From Rhabditoides inermis (taxonomy: Eukaryota > Nematoda > Chromadorea > Rhabditida > Rhabditidae): DNA of 64,000 bases. Position 1 is the first letter of the stretch. Every line of letters begins with the position of its first letter. The notes beneath the pieces are model-generated. The model saw nothing but the letters and a program-made list of their open reading frames with translations. It did not search any database and was not told where the DNA came from. The DNA is taken from positions 491,501 through 555,500 of the forward strand of contig CAWZYM010000151.1 in the NCBI GenBank assembly GCA_963966185.1, read 5' to 3'. Positions 21,128-39,104 of this stretch are shown here, in pieces. Made by a program: the position numbers and the translations under genes.

Positions 21128-24100
21128 ATGGCCCGTCTCGTGTGGCGGTGAGTTCATTTCCCAACTACATTGGTTCTTTCCCGGTCTCTCCAGTTCCGTG
21201 TTTATTTTCCGTCGCTGTAATAATGTTCATGTTGTCGTTTCTCTCAGGCTTTTGCTGCTTCTCTTGATGTGTCGTTCCATTTTCGGTGGCACCTCGACAA
21301 AAGCCGACTTCATCAAGAAACTTAAGGCCTTCAGTGAGTCTTTGCTTTTTGTACTTGCATGTAGTTTTGGTTCCATCTAGTATAAGTGGTACATATATGG
21401 AAGTAGATGCGTGTGAATTAGATGATGCAGCGTTGTTTACGTTAATACTGCATATTTAGAAAACGCCATTTTCTGAAATTCGTTTGTGATGTCACGTGTG
21501 TCGCACACACATGCGACCGCTTCGGTGCGTGACAAACATCAAAATGACCAACCGCATTTCGTTATAGTGGGATTGGATCCTATATGCCATCCGTGACATT
21601 TCACATGTTGTGCAGTTCCGTGCAACACAACGTGTATGTCTTCAAAAATCCAAAACGTTTGGAAAAAGGGAATCGAACCCTTGGGCAGCACGTAACGATC
21701 GCGCGCTGGCGGCGCGCTCTGCCATTGAGGCTCCTACTAATAAGAGGACATTGAAATTCGCAGATATGTTTGCTCGTCATCTCTCATCATTGTACACTGA
21801 AGAGGCTAATGGAGCTAGATGGCCTTTCTCTTCAAACTCTTAACCACAGCCTCTATGGCGCACTGGTAGTGTGGGCGCACAATCCACCGGCGCACAATCG
21901 CCGCGACCTGTCCACATGTTCGATTCCTACTCATGATATTAGATGACATCGTCATGCCCGGAGATGTGCTTAAAGTTGTATTGGCTGGAAGCCACGCCCA
22001 CTCTCCCCATCGCCTATATAACCCGGGCAGGGAGAGTGAGCGGGGCCGCCTGCCCTGACTATTACATCTGTCTGCAGGATAAACACTATAACATCATGTG
22101 TTTGTGTTGTGGCTACTTTGGAGAGGGGGAAGAATAGGCCATGTCTACCTATTACGTGAAGGTCACCGGATTCGAAATGAACTTCCGTCTAACTGTATTC
22201 CGCTACACCCGCAGTTCCCCTCTCTCTATTGTTCGCCCGGCCGCAGCAGCTGCCATCACCGCGTGAGTTCTTGCCGTTCTACTGGAGTGTATGCTGAGTC
22301 GGGGCTGCATCTACTTTCTTTGGAACCTGCCGTCTCGCGCCGTGGCTACATTGCTTTATTCGGAGCCGCTGCGATGTTTGTGTGGCAATTGCAACCTTGC
22401 TATCGCCCGCATCGACGCCATCATCCATCTCCCGCTGTTTCTCTCTCCCCGCTGCGCGAAGGGCGACACGACAGCTGCCAGAGAAGAAGCCGCCGCTTAT
22501 TTATGGAGGAGAGATCTCTCTCAATGGGAAAACCTGCCGATTGCGCAACGCCGTCTGGGAACGGACCCGCCGCATCTACCGGAGGATCGAGCTGCCACCC
22601 CCACTTTTATGGATTGTGCCGTTGCCGCCTCGTGAAGAGGGACCGAGCCGAGCACTGGAGTCGCCATGTTGCTGGACTCCGTGGAGGGAATGAGCTAGCC
22701 GATGCCGTCTGCCGCCGAGGAGCCGCACTGGAGTCGCGCCGGGCTGCCGCCGTCACGTCGTGCTTGCCGCTGTCCCCGAGGTCGTCTTCCGCGAGGACTA
22801 CTACACATCGAGGTCGAGGAGAGCCATCTGGAGAGCCGTGACGCATCGCCTTACAGTAGATGTCAGGAATACTAGGAAGAGCCACACGGCCTCCTGACAA
22901 AGTAGCTTTGGTGATGTTTATAGAAAGGGCACAGGTCAGGACCTAGATAACAAATGTTTGCGATAGAACATTGGTGATCCTTTTTTTGCACTAAAACAGT
23001 ATAGGAACCCCTCGTTAGAATCATATTGTTGAGAGATGTCTCCCCTCGCCCTCCCCAACCTCTGTTCTTAGATGAGCAGGGGCTTTCATCTTAAAGGAAG
23101 GGGGACGTCATGCCCGGAGATGTGCTTAAAGTTGTATTGGCTGGAAGCCACGCCCACTCTCCCCATCGCCTATATAACCCGGGCAGGGAGAGTGAGCGGG
23201 GCCGCCTGCCCTGACTATTACATCTGTCTGCAGGATAAACACTATAACATCATGTGTTTGTGGCTACTTTGGAGAGGGGGAAGAATAGGCCATGTCTACC
23301 TATTACGACATACATGTTGTGTGGCACAAAACTGCACAACATGTGAAATGTCACGGATGGCATAAAGAATCCAATCCGACTATACATAGTCTCTCTCGGT
23401 TTTCGAGTACTCAAGTCTTCCAGATTCGATCGATAACAAAGACATTAGATAACATAATATACTCATACAACCGAATATCAATTGATATCGAACTCAAGAC
23501 TAGTGATGAGCGGTCTACAATATAGTGATAAAACGAAACAGTGAAGAACGTTGGCGGAACAAACGATTATGCGAATTCAACATGGAGTTGATATATTTAA
23601 AAAAAAGCGCAGATCTGAATTTGTCACCCTGCGGTGCTCCATAGTGTAGCGGCGAGTTCGTGAATACTCCACAGTCCGCAAGTAGTAAATACCCAAGCCA
23701 CGGGTCAGCTTCACCCGTGAGAGTCGTAGTGGCTCCGCAAGGTAGAGCCCTGGTTCCCCTCAGATAACCAACATCATAGAAAGAGGTTTATCCGGCCAGG
23801 GCCACCACACAACTGGCGATGGGGGCGCGCTGGCCAGCTACGCCCCCTCGCTCTCCCATCCTTGATATGATCCTACGCGGGGGATTAGCGGGGGTGAGTA
23901 TCGCAACCCTTTGACTAACAAACCAAAAGAGCATTCATGCGAAGCGCTTGCTAAGTATGCAACAAAAACAACAAAGAAGATCGATACCCTTGATTCAAGG
24001 AAAGTGGATAACAAGAATCAGAGACACAAAAAACGCACCGTCTTTCGCCCTGCTGAAAAAAATCGTTTTTTTAACCACGACATAAGACATAAAAAAGTAA

Positions 24101-24209
24101 ACTAGTTTATTATTATCTTTTAAAAAGTACTTGCGTAACGAAAGTCAGTTTGTCTTGACTCAGCAAAAGCGCGTGCAAAAAACGTTTACAAATACTAACA
24201 CAAACCTGC

Positions 24210-24263
<54 letters not shown>

Positions 24264-26330
24264 TTCTCTCTTTCTCTTTCTCTTTCTCTTTCTCTATTTC
24301 TCTCTTTCTCTCTCTAATATTGACGTTATTCTTGTGTATTCTTTTCTTATGCGCAGGTTTGTGTTAGTATTTGTAAACGTTTTATGCATGTGCTTTTGTT
24401 GGATTGAGTCAAGACGAACTGAATTCCGTTACGCAAGTACTTTTAAAAGATAATACATCTGCTTTTGTTGAATTTCATAGAAATTTCTTCTCCTACTGAT
24501 TGCCAAGCTCTGTCGTTCATTAGTACGCACAGAACTATGATGTGACACATTGTATGATGTGACACACATTATTGTGTATATATGCAACTATATTTTTCTT
24601 CGTAATGTATACAAACGACACCTTTCTCTGCATTTCGGTCGCCGTGGCGTAAGTGCATGTCTGCTCTCTCTGCCGACAACATGGTCTCTCGCGATTTCTC
24701 TGCGCGCCCTGCCCGCCTGCCTGGAGAGAGAGCTAGCCAGAGTGACGGGAACCACCCACACTCACACGCTGGCCTCTCACCTCACGGGTGCGCGCGATAG
24801 CTCATAACTTTTTTTCCGAGAAAAGTTACAAAGATGCCGTCAATTAGTGATCTGGCCTACGGAACCGTGCGAATATATCGTGCAAATATTCACATTGTTG
24901 CTAACATGATATTTGGATATCGCTTCTTGAAAATTCTAGCGCTAGCCTTATCCTAAGCCAAAAGAGAGGGCCCTCTCTAATTATATTGCTGTTTTGCACT
25001 GGTAAGAGAGAGAGAAAGCGAATGAGAGAGAGAGAAAGAAAAAGAGAGAGAGAGAGAAAAGAGAGAGAGAGAGGGAGAGCCTGTTGGCGCATGTCTCAAT
25101 GGAAATCATTTCAGTCCTTTGCTCAATTGAGACAGTACTAACTAACTACTTTTACTTGGATGTAATTTTGAAAGATCAAATTTTACGATTGCATTTAGAA
25201 GTAGAAATATCTTATTATCAAGCATGAAGTGTTGGTTAAAGGAACAGTGGCGACTTATTTCTGCCACAATCTGCCACAACTCCTCGTTTTCACACGCGCA
25301 AAATATTTGGCGCGAACGGGAATCGAACCAGCGAGCTCGGTGTCACAACGCAGCGCACATGCACTGAGCCATGAATTAAGTGAAAGACCTTCGATCATTT
25401 GCGCGTATGTCTCAGAACCCAATTTTTGCAATATCGAAGCTTTGAGCGGTAGGCTAATCGTGATGGAACCAATTTTGAACTCAAATTTTCAGCTGCATTC
25501 TTGCCAATGCAGATTCGAAAGTAACGCAGAATCGTCGTTCTTTCGCAAAAAAATACAATTGTGTTAGGTTAATATGATTTTTTATAATACTCAAAGACAA
25601 AAACAAGTCGCCACTGTTCCTTTAAAGATTTTTGGAATAAAGATTTTCGGCCGGCTACAATAAAGATTACTCGTGTTTCAAATACATACATACGTACGTA
25701 TTTCTAGAATGCTCCAACTACAAACACAACGTGCGTGCAGTGTCGGATGTTCGAACGAGTACGGAGTGGCAAGATAGATTGATGGCAGCGGCGGCAGGCT
25801 TCCTAGCCCCGGACACTGTCGAGAAGCCATCTGAACAAACGCTCAAAGGGGTGATGGAGGCCAGTTGAGAAAGATTATCTCCCGAAAGTTTATTTCAACA
25901 TTCTGGTTTCGAAACTCCTATACAATTCAGTAATACAATAGTGATTAGAAATGAAGTTTCTTTCTGAAAATTATTTTCTCTGACAAAACGTTTTCTCTAA
26001 AATTGCCACTCATTCAGAACTTGATCGGTTTAAACAATGCATCTTCGTTTGATGCATTGATTCGAGAAATGAAAGAGAAGACGCCGGTCAGATAGATTCA
26101 TATTTCATATCACGAATTGTTTTCAGCTAATCGTTGTGCCCTCTATGATTTTCGGTTTGCTATCACTGGTTGGCATTATCACTGTTGTTTCCTATATCAT
26201 ATACACCAACAAAAAAAAAAGACAGCGAGACAGGTTAGTTGATCACTTATGTTAGTAATGTTCAAACGTGTTTAGACATTGCGAACGGTTACAATTTCTT
26301 CAACTAACTCAGTTAATATTCCTTTATTAA
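21128..26330 (+). CDS. Signal-peptide/ectodomain/TM module upstream of gene A
   Basis: Exons are 21128-21147, 21248-21333, 25708-25850, 26018-26086, 26127-26233 and 26276-26330. Phases match at every join up to the fifth exon. The product starts MARLVWRLLLLLMC (signal peptide). It continues with an ectodomain of about 80 residues containing CSNYKHN and STEWQDRLMAAAA, then a membrane segment (LIVVPSMIFGLLSLVGII...) and a basic KKKRQR stop-transfer. Read literally it ends at TAA 26328-26330, about 159 aa, two bases before the ATG of gene A. The fifth exon contains a run of ten A. With 8 or 11 A the frame would run straight on into the phosphatase-kinase. The 4.4 kb second intron holds the foldback and LTR elements. 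I do not recognise the ectodomain family. Confidence 0.6.
21950..23306 (+). mobile_element. Short LTR retroelement, complete (unit 2)
   Basis: LTRs are at 21950-22155 and 23106-23306, with GACAT at 21945-21949 and 23307-23311. It is near-identical to the unit 0 element, including the 5-bp difference between its two LTRs, so both descend from one inserted unit by duplication and not from separate insertions. Confidence 0.88.
25240..25621. mobile_element. TTAA MITE with tRNA-like insert (382 bp)
   Basis: The inverted ends AGGAACAGTGGCGACTTATT and AAGTCGCCACTGTTCCT are flanked by TTAA at 25236-25239 and 25622-25625. Unit 4 has the empty site GGTTGAAGAT at 47831-47840 (one base different from TTAA). 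Inside, on the minus strand, a tRNA-like stretch with GGTTCGATTCCC lies at about 25315-25378. The element sits in the long intron before the ectodomain exon at 25708. Confidence 0.88.
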
Positions 26331-26332
26331 CA

Positions 26333-31997
<5,665 letters not shown>

Positions 31998-32209
31998 ATC
32001 CACTACTAACACTCTTATTTTACAACTTTAAATACTTACCAGAGCTTAGCGTTATAACTTATATTCACTTGTCAAACCCAAACTACAAAGCTTTGCTGAG
32101 TGAAAACCTGACAAAACATTTCGTTTGTCTTTTTTAAAAGCAACTTTCTCGCGTTTTAATAATAAAGTTTTTACAACGTTTGACTTCTAACTAATCACAC
32201 GAATTGTAA

Positions 32210-32389
32210 ATGAGAAAATCCGGAGAAGACGTGTTGCCGAGTAAGAAGGCAAATCCGAGGACGGACAACTTGTATGTAGATCGTTTCCACGAAGCCTCAC
32301 AGGTTAGAGTTATTCCGGAAAAAATGCATATGAGTGGGGACCAGATCCAGTTACTGAAAAATGCTGTCGCTGACCTCGAGTGTGGTTGA
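32210..32389 (+). CDS. Small open frame downstream of gene A (59 aa)
   Basis: It starts about 213 bp after the gene A stop, beyond an AATAAA at about 32161. Identical to the copies at 14945 and 19691. If transcribed, it could be a downstream trans-spliced gene. I recognise no family. Confidence 0.35.
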   Translation: MRKSGEDVLPSKKANPRTDNLYVDRFHEASQVRVIPEKMHMSGDQIQLLKNAVADLECG

Positions 32390-33229
32390 AGATGGAAAAT
32401 AAAGACATTTTCAGTGCCGAGAAGGGACAATTAGCCACGCTCCTCTCTCAAAGATACAGTGGCCTATTTCTAACGTTTTTTTTTATGTTATGCGTTACGA
32501 AACGGATATTTAAACACATATTGAACGAAAACTCTACGCGCGCGCGGTGATCAGAAGCGATTAGCAGATCGCTCTGAACGTATATTTTCTAATTCTCGCC
32601 ACTCTGCGCTCTCTTCTTTTAGCGTGTTCTCCTTTCAAACGTGTCGTTGGCAAAAAAAGCAGATGAACGGGCAGGGGAAATCGAATCCTGTATCTTAAAA
32701 TACATTCCGTATCTTTCAATATATTTTTTTATTCTACGTCATTTTCACGTTTGTACCACCGATAAATATGTACCGTACCGTGACTAGCGCTCCGGCGCGC
32801 TGTCGCGCGCCTCCGCACTAGGTATACAAAAATAGAAAAATATAAGAATAGTTCGTCTTGCATGTTTGATAGTTGATTGCTCTCTAATGACTCTTGCGAA
32901 AATTACATACACACAAGGGATGTATTATGTACATGTAGCTTAATTTTTGTCTTTTCCAACTATCTCTCCTACTTCTTTTTCACTTATTTTATGTTTCACA
33001 GATGTACACCGCCCCATCTCTTTCTCTTCTACACTGTTCTGTCTACTTTCCAACCTCTCCCTCCTCCTCCTCCCGCCTTTCTAGAGACATTACTATGTTT
33101 TCTTCTGTCTACTTTCACCTCTCGTCACCTCTTCCTCTCTCACTCTCACATTTGCAGTAATCACTATCACTGCGAATTTGGAGAGACAGTTATGTCTACT
33201 CTCCCTTCTCTCTTCTCTTTTCTCTCTCC

Positions 33230-33282
<53 letters not shown>

Positions 33283-33648
33283 ATACTTTCACGTCCCCGC
33301 TGCGGTGACAACAACTTTCTAGAGGTCCAATCTCGAACTGAGTTTCCACCCTAACCTCACATACAACTCGAAAAGCAAGTTCAATGTGGCTGAGATAGAG
33401 TGATAGTATTCGATCTTCTTTTCGTGTAAATCGAAATACAGTGATGTAACCGCCTTGCCTCTCTTGAGTTGTGCGCTATTGGATTGTTGCCACTCTGACT
33501 TTTTCCGATCTACCCCACAGTGCGCTTTGGGAATATAAATGTGAATCCGCTGGTCTCAATTTTCTCAAAGAGGTAATAAATTGTTTACTCGTCATTTTGT
33601 TTACGCATCTCGATTCATTCTCGATTTTCCTATCGTCATTTCTTCGCA

Positions 33649-33854
33649 ATGGCCCGTCTCGTGTGGCGGTGAGTTCATTTCCCAACTACATTGGTTCTTT
33701 CCCGGTCTCTCCAGTTCCGTGTTTATTTTCCGTCGCTGTAATAATGTTCATGTTGTCGTTTCTCTCAGGCTTTTGCTGCTTCTCTTGATGTGTCGTTCCA
33801 TTTTCGGTGGCACCTCGACAAAAGCCGACTTCATCAAGAAACTTAAGGCCTTCA
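33649..33854 (+). CDS. Signal-peptide exons of the module upstream of gene B
   Basis: Exons 33649-33668 and 33769-33854 are identical to those upstream of gene A, with the same phase 1 end. The matching third exon is at 47923. The intron is therefore about 14 kb, mostly the Helitron chain 36033-47472. Whether such an intron is still spliced is unknown. Confidence 0.5.
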
Positions 33855-34086
33855 GTGAGTCTTTGCTTTTTGTACTTGCATGTAGTTTTGGTTCCATCTA
33901 GTATAAGTGGTACATATATGGAAGTAGATGCGTGTGAATTAGATGATGCAGCGTTGTTTACGTTAATACTGCATATTTAGAAAACGCCATTTTCTGAAAT
34001 TCGTTTGTGATGTCACGTGTGTCGCACACACATGCGACCGCTTCGGTGCGTGACAAACATCAAAATGACCAACCGCATTTCGTTAT

Positions 34087-34541
34087 AGTGGGATTGGATC
34101 CTATATGCCATCCGTGACATTTCACATGTTGTGCAGTTCCGTGCAACACAACGTGTATGTCTTCAAAAATCCAAAACGTTTGGAAAAAGGGAATCGAACC
34201 CTTGGGCAGCACGTAACGATCGCGCGCTGGCGGCGCGCTCTGCCATTGAGGCTCCTACTAATAAGAGGACATTGAAATTCGCGGATATGTTTGCTCGTCA
34301 TCTCTCATCATTGTACACTGAAGAGGCTAATGGAGCTAGATGGCCTTTCTCTTCAAACTCTTAACCACAGCCTCTATGGCGCACTGGTAGTGTGGGCGCA
34401 CAATTCACCGGCGCACAATCGCCGCGACCTGTCCACATGTTCGATTCCTACTCATGATATTAGATGACATACATGTTGTGTGGCACAAAACTGCACAACA
34501 TGTGAAATGTCACGGATGGCATAAAGAATCCAATCCGACTA
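34087..34541. mobile_element. Foldback element without LTR insertion (unit 3), pre-integration site
   Basis: Arms are at 34087-34160 and 34466-34541, with the two tRNA-like segments between them. A single GACAT at 34466-34470 replaces the LTR element found at the same spot in units 0, 1 and 2. LTR elements do not excise cleanly, so this is most simply the ancestral empty state. Confidence 0.75.
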
Positions 34542-35368
34542 TACATAGTCTCTCTCGGTTTTCGAGTACTCAAGTCTTCCAGATTCGATCGATAACAAAG
34601 ACATTAGATAACATAATATACTCATACAACCGAATATCAATTGATATCGAACTCAAGACTAGTGATGAGCGGTCTACAATATAGTGATAAAACGAAACAG
34701 TGAAGAACGTTGGCGGAACAAACGATTATGCGAATTCAACATGGAGTTGATATATTTAAAAAAAAGCGCAGATCTGAATTTGTCACCCTGCGGTGCTCCA
34801 TAGTGTAGCGGCGAGTTCGTGAATACTCCACAGTCCGCAAGTAGTAAATACCCAAGCCACGGGTCAGCTTCACCCGTGGGAGTCGTAGTGGCTCCGCAAG
34901 GTAGAGCCCTGGTTCCCCTCAGATAACCAACATCATAGAAAGAGGTTTATCCGGCCAGGGCCACCACACAACTGGCGATGGGGGCGCGCTGGCCAGCTAC
35001 GCCCCCTCGCTCTCCCATCCTTGATATGATCCTACGCGGGGGATTAGCGGGGGTGAGTATCGCAACCCTTTGACTAACAAACCAAAAGAGCATTCATGCG
35101 AAGCGCTTGCTAAGTATGCAACAAAAACAACAAAGAAGATCGATACCCTTGATTCAAGGAAAGTGGATAACAAGAATCAGAGACACAAAAAACGCACCGT
35201 CTTTCGCCCTGCTGAAAAAAATCGTTTTTTTAACCACGACATAAGACATAAAAAAGTAAACTAGTTTATTATTATCTTTTAAAAAGTACTTGCGTAACGA
35301 AAGTCAGTTTGTCTTGACTCAGCAAAAGCGCGTGCAAAAAACGTTTACAAATACTAACACAAACCTGC

Positions 35369-35422
<54 letters not shown>

Positions 35423-37042
35423 TTCTCTCTTTCTCTTTCTCTTTCTCTTTCTCTATTTCTCTCTTTCTCTCTCTAATATTGACGTTATTCTTGTGTATTC
35501 TTTTCTTATGCGCAGGTTTGTGTTAGTATTTGTAAACGTTTTATGCATGTGCTTTTGTTGGATTGAGTCAAGACGAACTGAATTCCGTTACGCAAGTACT
35601 TTTAAAAGATAATACATCTGCTTTTGTTGAATTTCATAGAAATTTCTTCTCCTACTGATTGCCAAGCTCTGTCGTTCATTAGTACGCACAGAACTATGAT
35701 GTGACACATTGTATGATGTGACACACATTATTGTGTATATATGCAACTATATTTTTCTTCGTAATGTATACAAACGACACCTTTCTCTGCATTTCGGTCG
35801 CCGTGGCGTAAGTGCATGTCTGCTCTCTCTGCCGACAACATGTTCTCTCGCGATTTCTCTGCGCGCCCTGCCCGCCTGCCTGGAGAGAGAGCTAGCCAGA
35901 GTGACGGGAACCACCCACACTCACACGCTGGCCTCTCACCTCACGGGTGCGCGCGATAGCTCATAACTTTTTTTCCGAGAAAAGTTACAAAGATGCCGTC
36001 AATTAGTGATCTGGCCTACGGAACCGTGCGAATCTATGTGCATGTGTAAAATGCCCTATGGTGTCTGTCCATACATCGCTCTACCGCGCCACCCACTACT
36101 CCTATCTAGCCAAACGTGACATCGATCCGATGGTCTCGGTCCCGAGATGCAGGATTCCAATTTTCAGCTCGTTATCTCTCATATCCGCGGAGCTATAAGC
36201 TTCAGAAAGTCCGACGAAATAGCGCGTAATCAGAGAGAGTCAGACACAAAAGCGGCGAAATAGTGTGTCAGATGAAGAGACGGGTCACTGGCAAATCGGG
36301 TGCGGCGAGTAGACCTTACAAGAACGAGTACTGCGAATCGCAGACTTCAGCTATCGAAAAACGGTTTTCACGTCACTCCTCTAAACTCCCTCACCTACAA
36401 ATCTGCCCGTAATCTTTTTATAAATCTTCCTGGTTTCCTTTCACGAAGTGATTTAGTCGAGGCGAGGCGACACCAAACAGTTGTCGCGGGCTGTTCAAGA
36501 AAACTAGGCAATCGTGTAAGGTCTCCCTTTACTACAACATGCAAATAGGTGGCCACTACACTTCTACCGAAATTGGCATCTTTTTGTGACCTCTGACGCC
36601 TGCAATCAATTAAATTCCTCTAATCGACGTCGTTTTATTGCCCCGCGACGAGAGAGTGTGGCGAGGTGAGAGTGCGCCAGCTGCCAGTCTGTCTGATGTC
36701 AGAGAAAAAGACAGTCAATTGTGCAAATGAGCGAGAACATCACCACGCACTACGAAACAGCTCACCACACTCCAACAAACTGTGCAAGTTTATTTTCTGA
36801 GCACATACAATAAAACATTACTATATGCACTCACGTCATTCTATATTCAATCAGGGAAGTGAGGCGAGGCGAAATACTATGTAACCTCCTTTTTTCATCC
36901 AATTCCTTTTCTCATCTATCTTTCTCTCTTTCTCTCTTTCTCTCCCTCTCTCCCTCTCTTGCTCTCTCTCTATCTCTCTCTCTCTCTGTATCTCTCTCTC
37001 TTTCGTCTTTCTCTCTCTCTCGCTCTCTCTTTCGTCTCTTTC

Positions 37043-37090
<48 letters not shown>

Positions 37091-37299
37091 TGATTTTATA
37101 ATAAAATACCAGTGATAACTATAAATTATATTTGTATCTCTAATAAATAAAAATTGTCAAAACTGCTTCTGATAGGCTTTACCGCGGAGTGTGCCGGAGC
37201 GCCCTCTATGTGCATACGAGAGAGTGAAAGATCAGAGAGTAGGAAAGAATGCATATCAGTATCAGTGTTCAATATATTATTATAATTACTGATCTACTG

Positions 37300-38010
37300 A
37301 TAGAAATTGACCGCGGAGGCGCGCGGAGCGGCTATCTATGATCATAGGCGAGAGTAGAGATTTTATAATATTAGATCCGTGATAACTAATAATTGTCAAC
37401 CAGCTACTTATAGAACTTGACCGCTGAGGCGCGCGGAGCGGCTGTCTGTGATCAAAGGCGAGAGTAGAGATTTTATAATATTAGATCCGTGACAACTAAT
37501 CATTGTCAACCAGCTACTGATAGAACTTGACCGCTGAGGCGCGCGGAGCGGCTGTCTGTGATCAAAGGCGAGAGTAGAGATTTTATAATATTAGATCCGT
37601 GATAACTAATCATTGTCAACCAGCTACTGATAGAATTTGACCGCTGAGGCGCGCGGAGCGGCTGTTTGTGATCAAAGGCGAGAGTAGAGATTTTATAATA
37701 TTAGATCCGTGATAACTAATCATTGTCAACCAGCTACTGATAGAAGTGGACCGCTGAGGCGCGCGGAGCGGCTGTCTGTGATCAAAGGCGAGAGTAGAGA
37801 TTTTATAATATTAGATCCGTGATAACTAATCATTGTCAACCAGCTACTGATAGAGTTTGACCGCTGAGGCGCGCGGAGCGGCTGTCTGTGATCAAAGGCG
37901 AGAGTAGAGATTTTATAATATTAGATCCGTGATAACTAATCATTGTCAACCAGCTACTGATAGATTTTGACCGCGGAGGCGCGCGGAGCGGCTATCTATG
38001 ATCGTAGGCG
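37300..38010 (+). repeat. 110-bp satellite array
   Basis: Six to seven monomers with a 110-bp period (for example 37421, 37531 and 37641) share CCGCTGAGGCGCGCGGAGCG, then TTTTATAATATTAGATCC and GTCAACCAGCTACTGATAG. The GC part is related to the 139-bp family; the rest is different and resembles the flank of the (CT)n block. Confidence 0.9.
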
Positions 38011-38578
38011 AGAGTAAAAATTTTATGACGAGAAAGTGAAAGATCAGAGAGTTTAAGAAAATGCATATATGTATCAGTGATCAATGTATTATTATAATTA
38101 CTGATCTACTGATAGAGTTTTAACGCGGAGGCGCGCGGAGCGTGCCGGAGCGCCTCCTATGTGCATACGAGAGAGTGAAATATCAGAGAGTCGGGGAAAT
38201 GCAAAACAGTATCAGTGATCAATATATTATTATTTTTGATCTACTGATAGGCTTTGACCGCGGAGGCACGCGGTAGCGTGCCGGAGCGCCTTCTAGAGCA
38301 AAGAGAGAGAGAGACAGAGAGAGAGACAGAGAGACAGAGAGAGACAGAGAGAGACAGAAAGAGAAACGGAGAAACGGAAAGTGTAATTTAGTTATGACAT
38401 AGTTATCACTCATATACCGATAGTCTTCGGCTGCATCTCGGAGCGCCTTCTATGAGCATAGGTAAGATAATATCAGTCGAGAAAAAAAAAATTATCAACC
38501 AGCTACTGTTAGACATTGACACTGTTTGATAATACTGTAATTCAAAATTAAGGAAATACAATAAAGATCACTCATTTT

Positions 38579-38715
38579 TGAAAGGCTCTGACAACAGCAC
38601 TTCTAGCACAGCTCCTAATAGCACTTCCAGAGCACATATCAAGTCAATCTATATTTCAATCGATAGATAATTTTCTTCTCTATTTTATACCTATATTTCT
38701 AGCGCGCGAAGCGCT
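38579..38715 (+). other. Truncated Helitron tail fused to satellite
   Basis: The tail block (CAGCACTTCTAGCACAGCTC ... CTAGCGCGCGAAGCGC) breaks off within the terminal hairpin and continues directly as satellite (TCAATATATTC...). Complete tails end GCGCTAG at 41102 and 45035. Confidence 0.75.
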
Positions 38716-38881
38716 CAATATATTCTTATTATTACTGATCTACTGATCAACTTTGACCTCGGAGGCGCGCGAAGCGTGCCGAAGCGCTTTCTATGTGCAT
38801 ACGAGAGTGAAAGATCAGAGAGTAGGAGAGAATGCATATCAGTCTCTCTCTCTCTCTCTCTCTTTTTTGTCTTGCTCTTTT

Positions 38882-38925
<44 letters not shown>

Positions 38926-39104
38926 CGCTCGCTCTCTTTCTCTCTCCCTATCTCCTCTCTTCCTCTATCTATCTCTTACATTTTATGATTTCAGATAAGT
39001 GATAACTATAAAGTCTACTTGCATCTAAATTAAATCATAATTGTCAACCAGCTGCACATCTCTTTCTATTTCTCTCTCTCTTTCTCTCTCTCTCTTATAT
39101 TTTA

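Larger units (their letters stand above)
17851..23762 (+). repeat. Tandem unit 2 (5,912 bp, deleted form with full LTR element)
   Basis: It has the same layout and the same 6.6 kb deletion as unit 1; the extra length is the LTR interior plus one LTR. The contents in order are a foldback (CT)n element (18196-18543), kinase 3' fragment, small open frame, Helitron-type hairpin (about 20263), (CT)n run (20712-20758), signal-peptide exons, foldback element and LTR element, then the common tail (23383-23762). The tail has no gene I can identify. Confidence 0.92.
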
